A stretch of DNA of 64,000 nucleotides, taken from assembly GCA_903813345.2 (NCBI GenBank), contig CAIIXF020000005.1:11909375-11973374 (forward strand). The letters are read 5' to 3'. The translations under genes and the position numbers were made by a program. The stretch comes from Owenia fusiformis (lineage: Eukaryota > Annelida > Polychaeta > Sabellida > Oweniidae). Positions 21,549 to 31,100 of this stretch are shown one piece after another (positions within the stretch are counted from its first letter, which is position 1; every line of letters begins with the position of its first letter). The notes under the pieces were generated by a model. The model was not told the DNA's origin. It saw nothing but the letters and a program-made list of their open reading frames with translations, and did no database searches.

Positions 21549-22560
21549 TTGGGTGTCCCAAAAAAGGTGAGCCGCTTTTTTACAAGTATATATTTTCTCA
21601 TAAGGGCTAGATGGTTTATATTTTGTGTCCCAATATTTCTAAAAACACATATGTTATAAACATTCTCTAACTCTCCCACTCTTAAAAAATATTACTTGGA
21701 TTTCCTTATATTGAGAACTTGTACTACTCATTTTAAGTAAAAAATTACTTAAATAATCTTGAACTACTGAATAATTTTTAAGTAATTCAAAGTAATTACA
21801 AGTAATTATAAGTAATTTAAAACAATGATATATATATTAATTTAAAAAAAATTAAAATGACTTCACAGGCACTCTGACTTCATGGTGAATTTACTAATGC
21901 AAGGAGAGAAATTGAAATACTTAATGTAGTAATTGTAATACTCATTTACATAATTAAGCAATTAAAAAACTCAAAATGACAATATAAGTAAAACCTAAGT
22001 AAAATGAAGTAAAACTAAGTATTTAACTTTAAGTAATTATTATACTCAAGTAATTCATTTTTAAGAGTGCCGTTGCCTGCAGCGGAACAATTTTGTAAAA
22101 AAAATTCCATAAGGTTCTATTTGGACCAAATATTTCGTCGAAAGATGGTCATTACGAATATTATGGTAGTATTCAAGCTTCTTCAGCATTTCTAGTCTTC
22201 AAGATATGAGCCTCATACTAAGTAAGATTTTTACCAAATTGGTCTAAGCCGGGAAACGGAGTATCGAGTTTGAATAAAGGCTTCCAATCTTCCTTGGTTT
22301 CTGGCTTTACTGTTGTCAGGGTGTTCCGGTGTGAATATGATGAAGTCCTCATTGCGCAGCTCTAATTTTGGATTTTTTTTACATACTGTTCTGAATTTGT
22401 CAGTATTCGCATAATATCTGACGGATCTCTTTTATGTTTACAGTATAGGACTTGTTGATTAAACATGTAGGCCACTTTGTACAAATTGTAGATGAATTTG
22501 GTATATCCATTTTTGAGAGAATACTTGTCAAAAAGCGGCTCACTATTTTCAGACACCCGA
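21549..22560. mobile_element. Mariner-like MITE in intron 3 of copy B
   Basis: Termini TTGGGTGTCCC..AAAGGTGAGCCGCTTTTT and inverted AAAAAGCGGCTCACTATTTTC..GACACCCGA, flanked by TA on both sides (21547-21548 and 22561-22562). About 1.0 kb, no transposase frame. A TA target and GGGTGTC ends suggest a Tc1/mariner non-autonomous element. Confidence 0.7.
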
Positions 22561-22640
22561 TATATAAGGGCTAGATGGTTTATATTTTTTGTCCCAAAAT
22601 TTCTAAAAACACATATGTTAAAAACATTCTGTACCCTATA
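22561..22640. repeat. Direct repeat of the MITE's left subterminal region
   Basis: AAGGGCTAGATGGTTTATATTTT..GTCCCAA(T/A)ATTTCTAAAAACACATATGTTA occurs here and at about 21602-21672, inside the left part of the mariner-like element. It lies between that element and exon 4 of copy B, so it precedes the splice acceptor. Confidence 0.7.
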
Positions 22641-23204
22641 GACTACTATTGCAGCATTCCAATCTGGGGATTGGGAGTTGCCGGGGGAGGGGTTGGCCTC
22701 ATTATCATCCTGATGATTTGCTGCTGTTGCTGCTGCTGTAAAAATAAACAACCAGTCCAACAGCCTATCATTGTACAGACTCCTGGTAAGATGACAGTTA
22801 TGATGACACTTCTGAGCCGAAGTTGTGATAACCCGAGGGCCCCTTAACAGTTACGATAACACTTTAGGGCCCCTATACAGACTATCTTTCCTAGTATTAA
22901 CGCATATGTTCCCACGATGCTCATTAATGTTCGAATATGTTTATTAAATTTTTTAGACCAGTTGAAGTATGGTATTCAGGTGGCACGTTTACTAACACAA
23001 GTAATTCTAATTCAATGCTTTGTTCCAGGAGCAGCTGCGCAGGGAGCTTTTGTGGTTTCAAACCCCGGGTATCAAATGCACCAACCCCAACAACAAGGAG
23101 TTATCGCGGTTTCAAACCAAGGGTATCAAATGTACCCACCCCAACAACAAGGAGCTTTCGCGGTTTCAAACCCCGGGTATCAACCCACCCCAACGAAGTT
23201 TTAA

Positions 23205-24420
23205 AAATCCAATGTTGAAATACAAACAGAAATTAAAGTCGACCCTGGCATACCCAAATTAAACATATCTGACAAAGTTGTTAATACTCTACATGGGCTA
23301 GGACAGAAATTCTTAATAAATGACGTAAACTCACTTTGACAACATTTTCAGTTAGAGGGATATCTTGGAAGAAACTCCCAGCAGAGGTTTTACAGAGTGG
23401 TAGCTTTGAGTGGACTTGGAATGACTTGTTTTAATTGCAATATTATGCATTTGTTCAGCTGGTTTCTGAGTACCATTCGCTTTAGATTTTTCAACATCTC
23501 CATCCATACTTCATCCATATTTTTCTACTTTTGAAATATAACGTATACCACTATTGTATGCGCACACGACGTGGTGGTCTTGGAACCATGTTGCTCAAAC
23601 GATTTGCACATGCAACTAGATAATGGCAACTCCACGGAGTAGCAAATCCCAACGAACAAAATATCAATTACCAAATTCCAATCAATTATACTCATTACTT
23701 TGGTTAAAATTGAAAAATTTAGATTTTAGAATTGCGAATTCCTGCAAAGCAGCCATTTTGAATTTTCTGAGGTACAAATCTGAAAAATAATAGCATAATT
23801 GTGATCTACTCCAAAATTCCTTCAATTTGAGTACAATATAGCCATACTTTGAAGGGATCGAAAAATGATTGCGAAATCGTACATTAGACGGCCATTTTGA
23901 ATTTTACGAGGCTCGAATCACAAAAAAGATACAATATTTGCAATCTAATCTTAATTGCCTTTCATTTGAGTATAATAAAGCTATACTTCAGAAAGATCTA
24001 AAAATTAGCGAAAATTTCTGTTTTCCTGACCCCCATACACGGCCCCTGGGGGTCAGGATGAAAAACACGGAATATATGTGAAATAGATAGATGTTTCGAA
24101 TATACTACCAAAATTTCAAACAATAATATTAATTACTTTGGTTTAGAATGAAAAATTTATGATTTTTGCGAAAAAGTCCCGTCATTTTTAAAGCGGCGGC
24201 CATCTTGAAAATTTTTTTTTGCGTAAAACTATTCATCAATATACATCTTCCATCAAATATGAAGAAAATCCGTCTACTAATATTTGAGTTATCTTCCGGA
24301 CGGACGGGCGGACGGACTGACTGACTGACGGACTGACAGACTGACGGACTGACGGACGGACGGACGGAGGGCTTCACTATATACCTACCGAACTTCGTTC
24401 GTTGGGATAATTATAGAAAT
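23205..24420. repeat. Degenerate repeat ending in (GGAC)n/(TGAC)n microsatellite
   Basis: After the copy B stop there is unremarkable sequence to about 23640. Then three degenerate units with GCCATTTTGAATTTT-like cores (near 23752, 23891, 24190) lead to a CGGACGGACGG..CTGACTGAC microsatellite (24297-24370) and TACCGAACTTCGTTCGTTGG. This looks like an interspersed repeat family with a microsatellite tail. Open frames across the microsatellite (Ser/Val/Arg repeats) are shadows. Confidence 0.55.
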
Positions 24421-25195
24421 AGAAACAGTTTTATAAAATGATGAAGTTGTAATCAAAGAAAAAACAGATTATTTATCATTTAATAATTTAAAATTTAGAT
24501 GTCATAGAAACTCAAGTAGCACATCCAAGAGGGAAATCATAATTATGTTATGGATAAACTATGAGTACTGGGTTTTAAGAGGAATAACCGAGGGCAACAT
24601 TTTCAAATTATTTCTGACACGTATATAGAATGTCCTTTCTGGGCGATTACGCCGTGAATCTCTGAAATAAATAGTATACTTACTGTATGATTAAAAAATG
24701 TTGCGTAGAGAATTCGATTGTTCTTTCAAAACCTACAGTTCCCAAGATGTTCTTAGGGATATGTAAGAAAAAATGTGAAGAAACTACTAAATCCTGGTGA
24801 AACGTTGTGACCTCTTATCATTTCTTTCAATTTTACATCCAACTCTTTTTCTTACCTTTTCAAAATAATTTGGGCTACATTCTCACTCATACTTTGTTTT
24901 CTGAACCCCCATTTCACATAGACGAATAAAAGAGGTAAACGTTGGACTCGAAAAAATATTTGTGTTTTCAAATAGACCGACGACATGGACGATGATATAG
25001 GTTTTGCAAAATTATTTACAAATCGTGTAATCCCACGAAGGGATCGTGGATCACAAATATAATTAGTGATCAAAGCCACAAACCAACATTATATGATTGT
25101 ATACAGTTTAAAACTCCCCAAAATTAATAAATGTGACACTGTGTTATGTAAAATGAGATCAAGAAAATATAAGTGGCTCAGAAATGAAAAATGAT
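24421..25195. other. No feature seen
   Basis: AT-rich with short chance frames. I recognise nothing. Confidence 0.5.
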
Positions 25196-25265
25196 TCGCC
25201 ATGGCCGGCATTCGAACCCTCAAACGTGTGGTTATTAGACTGAATGCTGTTTCCTGTCATGGTGT
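25196..25265 (-). repeat. Possible tRNA-derived SINE remnant
   Basis: On the minus strand, GAGGGTTCGAATGCCGGCCATGG contains a B-box-like GGTTCGAATGCC preceded by an anticodon-arm-like CATTCAGTCTAATAACCAC. A proper D arm and acceptor stem are not visible, so this is not called as a functional tRNA. Confidence 0.3.
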
Positions 25266-25408
25266 GTTTTTTGTCACCTGATTCCATCATATTTGAAAGG
25301 TGAGACTATTGTCTTAAGAAGTATTTCTTTAAATTCCTGACGTTACCCTCTAAAATCTAGAAAGGTGACTTTAAGACCTTTATCCATTCAAACTTAGACG
25401 GTAGAGAT

Positions 25409-27555
25409 CACGCCTAACCATCGACAAGGTACAGTCACGTGACAGTGACAAAATATGCCGTAGTACACTTTTGATGTACTATGTCATTTCCGCCATTTTA
25501 TATCGCCATTTTCTAGAATGAGGAAGCGAGGTAAGAACTAGCATTGATTTGATCAATATTGTGTCAGTTCATCATTAGGCAGTTGTTGCATTCGATTTGT
25601 AATTAAGTTGCAAATATGCATATCTACTTCAAATGATCCTCAGCAACTTCAATATCTTGTTATAGATCTACCCAGTACGTCAGGTATCTCTAAATCTTGA
25701 CTGAATTTCGCAAAATTCTCTCTAATTTTTGTTTTGCTATGCAAATAACAGCCAAACTACGACTAACACAACTTAAGATAAGTATACAAATATACATCCA
25801 GAGTTAATGCAAAACCGCTTTTTACTTTGGATGCTACTACGAAAAACAGATAATCTATGTTGTCAACTCGAATGTATGTTGTCACATTGGCCTTACAGAT
25901 CTCAATTCACAGTTAATTTTACATGAATGAAATGGTATAATGTACGTGTAATAGAAGGAACATATTTGATAATAAAGTAATGATTTATAATAATAGGGCT
26001 GGCATATCGAAAAATTTACTCTAATATTTTGTCCGTTAATCAATAAAATTGTCATTGATATGATTAAATATCAATGTTACTAATAATTTTTTAGTATTCC
26101 ATAACCCTGGCTTTTGAACTTCTGCACTTTCCCCCCTAGGCAGACATATACCAATTTCTCCATAGTATGTGTCATATATCATATTTAAGCTTATCCAAAG
26201 TTACATTGATTTGCCAAATATGATGGTTCAAATGGTAAAAAGTAACAGGCATTTCAAAAATTAGCGTTTTGCCAAAAAGTTCATTTCAGTATCCTGGAAA
26301 CAGCCCTGACCTGAATGTGACAGAAAATATGGATGCTATTCTCGAAGATAATATATGGATATCGAGTTCTAAAAAAATGACGTTTAGGGAAGATACTCCA
26401 AGGAAACTCTTCTTATGCCTTAAAAAGGTTTTATGAAGATTACAAAACGCCATATCCCTATTTGAAGCCAGTTTAAGATCATATATGGAAAGTATTGCTG
26501 CTGTTAACATGGCGGCTAAGGAGACACACCGACTAATGTTTTGGTGTAAAACTGACTTTAATTTTGTCCAAACACTAACTTTTGAAATTCCTGTAACTTT
26601 TTCCATTTGTGAGTTGAACCATGATACTCGGCAAATTAATATAACTTTGGATGAGCTTTAAAATGATATACGACACATACATGGAGACATTGGTATATGT
26701 CTGCCTATGGGGGCCCATAATTTCGGGACACCCTGTAGCATAAAGTCATCTTGGATTAGCTAGTAAAGATCTCTCCATGAACTCCTTAAGATTATTAAAA
26801 TTCATAAAAGTGCAACTAAACATAACGTAACGTACCGACGTCGAGTGGTTAAAGAGGTCGGAAGAAAACACGCCGTGGTCACATATTAATCACCATATTA
26901 ATACTTTCATAAAATAAAATAGCATTCAACGAAAAAATCACTTTTACCTGTTTATCTGTACTAGGGATACAGGAGCATGTTCGTTGAACATCACTTGTAA
27001 CGCATAAAACCCTTAATGCATTTTGAAATTAAATCATTGCAATGTTTAATATTATAACTCATGTATTTCAATTACAGGGACAACATACACTGTGAGTTGA
27101 CAACGTACATTTCTGATTTTTTAAATTATATCAAATGCATGAATGTTTATTAAATGTTTACCTGTCCTAAACTGTGTAGTTTAGAGAAACACATTCTCAT
27201 AAAAATATTCGACACTCTGAGACGTCAGGGGAGAAAATTATCAAAGGAAATGTGTAAAAAACAACATTTTTCCAACCGAAGAATCGTATGGGTAGACTAA
27301 CAACGAAAAAAATCGAGCACTGCTCGAAGATCTTTTAACGTTATTAGAAAAATAAATGTCTTTGAAATCGAATGCACGCGAAATCAAACATAAAATCCTT
27401 TGTGTTCTCCTAAAATTTATTTTTGAAAACCTGCATCGAACCTACATCATGGTCTTCGCTCAAAATCAGTTAATAGTGACATAGTACATCAAAAGTGTAC
27501 TACGGCATATTTTGTCACCTGTCACGTGACTGTACCTTGTCGATGGTTAGGCGTG
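25409..27555. mobile_element. TIR element, ~75-bp TIRs, 5-bp target duplication
   Basis: Left end CACGCCTAACCATCGACAAGG and its inverted copy at the right end. The arms match for about 75 bp, through TATGCCGTAGTACACTTTTG. Flanked by GAGAT on both sides (25404-25408 and 27556-27560). No transposase frame was seen. A second MITE (about 26105-26735) is nested inside. Confidence 0.75.
26105..26735. mobile_element. MITE nested in the 25.4-27.6 kb element
   Basis: Inverted arms share GGCAGACATATACCAAT and further inward TCATCCAAAGTTATATT-like sequence. The right end reads GGGACACCCTG-TA, a mariner-like terminus; the left end is degenerate. About 630 bp. Its 26286-26606 minus-strand frame has no recognisable domain. 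Confidence 0.6.
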
Positions 27556-27714
27556 GAGATAGAGATGATTAATTGGATGCATTACAAAATATGATCTGCT
27601 TCACTTATTTGCTGATGGTTATATCATAACATAGCTGCATCTCAGATCCATATTAAGATTGACTCCCAGGGACGACACAACATGGTATTTTCTGACAATG
27701 ATAATGTCAAAATG

Positions 27715-27900
27715 TCTTTATTTATTTTGAAATTACAACTCACTATAAATTCATTATCAACAGTCCAAAAGATTTGAACCAATATCTCGATCACTTTTTT
27801 GTGTTTTGAAATTTTTTGTTTGGAAATAAGACCAAAATTCGCGATTCAAATCCTGAGGTGAACACATGGTGGCTGTTTATATTCGATATTTGTAATCAAG
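27715..27900. repeat. Left arm of an inverted repeat around exon 1 of copy C
   Basis: About 180 bp whose reverse complement recurs at about 29935-30095 (shared blocks include CTATAAATTCAT, CCAAAAGATTTGAAC and CGCGATTCAAAT). A third, direct partial copy is at 30970-31060, in intron 3. Together they mark a dispersed repeat family. Confidence 0.6.
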
Positions 27901-28175
27901 AGTCACGACATCTCCATATGAGGCAGAGTATCGAGTTGGAAGCCCAGGGGATCTAATCCTCCGTGTCTCAGTTCCTAGGAAAAAATAGTACTCATCGATT
28001 TCCAATTTTAGTTAACCGATCGTCTAGCAACACATAATTAACATAACAAATGAAGGTCATGGTAACCAGTATTATAATCAAACTGGGAAATTCTCGGAAC
28101 TCATTGATATTCAATGAAAAATTGTAAATAAGATGAAGTCAACGTATTTTTTGTTTGATTAAAAGCGGGTCCAAA

Positions 28176-31100
28176 ATGGCGTTCAAACGTGTTTATTGTC
28201 TGATTGAGGTTTCGCTCTTGTGCAGTACAGGTAGTTAATTATTTAATTTCTCTTTTATTACTGTATTATGTATATGTATTATTATTATGAGTTATATACA
28301 GTATTGACATACAGCTTTAACGTCAAGAGTTTTCATTTTTCTACATTACATAAATCTCGACATTAAAAGCCGAATAGGAACGGAGTGGCTAAATGATGAA
28401 ACACGATCAAATCTTTTCAGTTTCAGTATTAATATGTATACAACATGTAAACGATACGTACTCTTCAAGACCTTTGTTTTCTAATCAATACTAGATTTAT
28501 TTCATAAATACATCCATACAGTGAGTAAACAGGGTCTCCATATAAATACGTATAAATATGAATTAGCCAGCTGTTCTCCAAAGATCATTAGCAAAAACTA
28601 TACATTATAGAAGAAAATATTTCAATATTTATTTTTATATCTGAGTATATTTAAATGTTTTTACTATAGCTTTCTTGAGTCTTTTATACGCCGAAGCCTG
28701 CGGGACTGTTAATTTTTGGATGCAACTAACGACTGTCGGCTACCGGATTAACCTGATATTTAATGAGCAACTCATTTAAACATGAATAACACCTGTCACT
28801 ATTCCATTTATATTTAAATGAGTTGGTCATAAAATAGTAGGTTAATCCGGTAGCCGTTATTTGCATTCACGAACTAACTACTATGAATAATTTTACAATG
28901 GAAAACATAATGAGATTTGAATATCTAAAATTTGGACAAATACAAAATATATCTGTTTTGTTTATCGGCGTTTGGGAGAGCAAATATATTTGGAATCAAA
29001 CATACCAGTTATCAATTTTAGAATAAATGAATTTTCACTTCTGTAAACATATGACTTGAGCAATCTCTTCGTCATCGAAAACACATTTAACATATGAAAT
29101 ATCTGGATTTGTCAATTTGTGAAAAGTTGGGATAACCTCATTATACCAACGCGCATTGTACCGGGACGAAGTAATACCGATGCGCGTTAGAACCGAAAAC
29201 CATTATATCGAAATCATAGTTTTTAAGTTATAAGGATTGTAATGGTAGATGGGAGAATATCTAGATATTATTTGATCGTCAGTGTGCAGTCTCACCAATT
29301 CATATCCCGCTGTGAAAGGGTGTTTAGACAATTTTAACACATGTGGAAGTGGTGATACTGTAGATGTTTCATTCTATTGTCACAGGTACTATATTCATCA
29401 AATATGATATGTATTACTATATGTGGTAATTTTGCCTAATCGATCATTTAATTTGCCTTTGCCTAATTTTTTCATGTTCGGAAAATTAAATGTCGGATAT
29501 ATTATCTTCATAATATTGAATGGGAAGTTTCTTGTAATTAGGAAAAAAATTAGAATTAGGAAAAGGATAAAATTTGACCATTTGACAAATTAACCACAAC
29601 CACTTATCATGTATTAAAACTGGAAAACTGCCGATTCTTATTTTACTCAAAATAAACTTTAAACAGGCCTTCCTTTTTGATAATTTTGGTAGTCAATTAC
29701 TTTGGCCTTGCATTGTCTATAAAAGGTTGCAATGCAAGCAGAAATTCGGTTCTATTCGGGTCGGTATTATGGCTTTCGATATATGCCTTTCGGTACAATG
29801 GGTGTTCGGTATCATATAACGCGCTGATCCTGAAAAGTTAAGCGAGTCGCAGTCCGTTGAGCTGTGGCTTCGATATCATAAATCACCGTGTTGACATCTA
29901 AAAGGCAAGATATTGAATGTCCAAAAATTATGTCCGGGGATGCTTTTTGAATTTCTTTTTACTTTAGAATTTGAATCGCGAGTTTTGGTTTTATTCCATC
30001 AAAAAATCAAAACACGCAAGAAGAAATCAGGATATTAGTTCAAATCTTTTGGATCGCTGATTATGAATTTATAGTCAGTTATAATGTCAGAATATAACGA
30101 CAGTTGTGATTTTTTTAGCTACAAATCACTCATCACATACAGCACTTAAGTCATTACCGTCTTTGTAAACAATATTCACATTTTCCTTTCGAATGCGTTG
30201 TATGTAAATTACGTTTTCCTAAATGTTTATGCATTGAACGATTTTAGCTTACGCTCTTAGATGCTACCAATGCGTGGATGTGTTCACGTCAAGCAATGTT
30301 ATAAGCACAGTGGGACATACTGATTTTAGCTGCGAATATCCTTCATCCTCAACTGCTACTACTACCTGTCGTAAAGGAGAAGTGTGTGGATACGTAAATG
30401 GAAAAGTGGAGGCATCAGTGAATTTGATATGTAGGTGTTGAACTTGATATGTACTGTAGCCGTTGATAATCATAAGACTCAAAATGACCCAATCCTTAAC
30501 TTAAGATCAAGAATGGCCTGTAACTCAGGAACAGTAGATGGCTCTCAGGGCTTAATCCGTAAACATTAATTCATTGCATAATATTGAAAATAGATGGTAT
30601 CCATTTCTCAAAACCCTATCAAATAATCGTTAAATTTTTCTTTTAAATGTTGTCCAGTTGCGAGGTTTAAAGTGACGATCACTATTCACGCAAGGGATTG
30701 TATGTCGGTGGAGCCTGGGACAAGCATGATGACGTGCTACAAAAACAAATATTACAGTGATGCAATTAACAAAGCACTTTCATTCATCAGTGGTTTGGTG
30801 GATATAACATTTGATGGCGATGTATGTTTCTGTAACGCTTGGAGCTATTGTGAACCACCGGACAGGTAAGTCCTTAGATGTTCTTGATGCAACAAAAAGG
30901 CAGGAAAAGTCAATACCCAGGCAGAAAAACAGAGGAAAATAAAGAAACATAAACATAAAAATTTCTTGTGAGTTTTGGAATTTTTCGTTAGGAAATAAGA
31001 CCAAAATTCACGATTCAAATAAGTGAACAAAATGGCGGCTGTTTGGATTCGAATTTTGTATCACGACGCGCCCATATATGGGACAGAATATCGATGTTGC

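Larger units (their letters stand above)
21055..23204 (+). pseudogene. Copy B: Ly6-like membrane protein, exons 3-5 only
   Basis: Three exons with GT..AG junctions: 21055-21289, 22655-22785 and 23029-23204. Exon 3 encodes the second half of the ectodomain and is very close to copy A (ends VCFCNENRCKTC). Exon 4 encodes the membrane helix (GVAGGGVGLIIILMI), seven cysteines and KNKQPVQQP. Exon 5 has a tail of about three repeats of a Q-rich AVSN(P/Q)GYQ motif. No signal-peptide exon or CYQC exon was found between 3.9 and 21 kb; the LTR element fills the expected place. A possible polyadenylation signal AATAAA lies at 23315. The frames are intact and the phase matches exon 2 of copy A, so use as an alternative 3' module of copy A cannot be excluded. 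Confidence 0.7.

Noticed and set aside
24129-24377. Ser/Val/Arg/Pro-rich minus-strand ORF
   Set aside because: Translation of the (GGAC)n/(TGAC)n microsatellite.
25196-25265. tRNA gene
   Set aside because: Only a B-box and part of an anticodon arm are visible; no cloverleaf.
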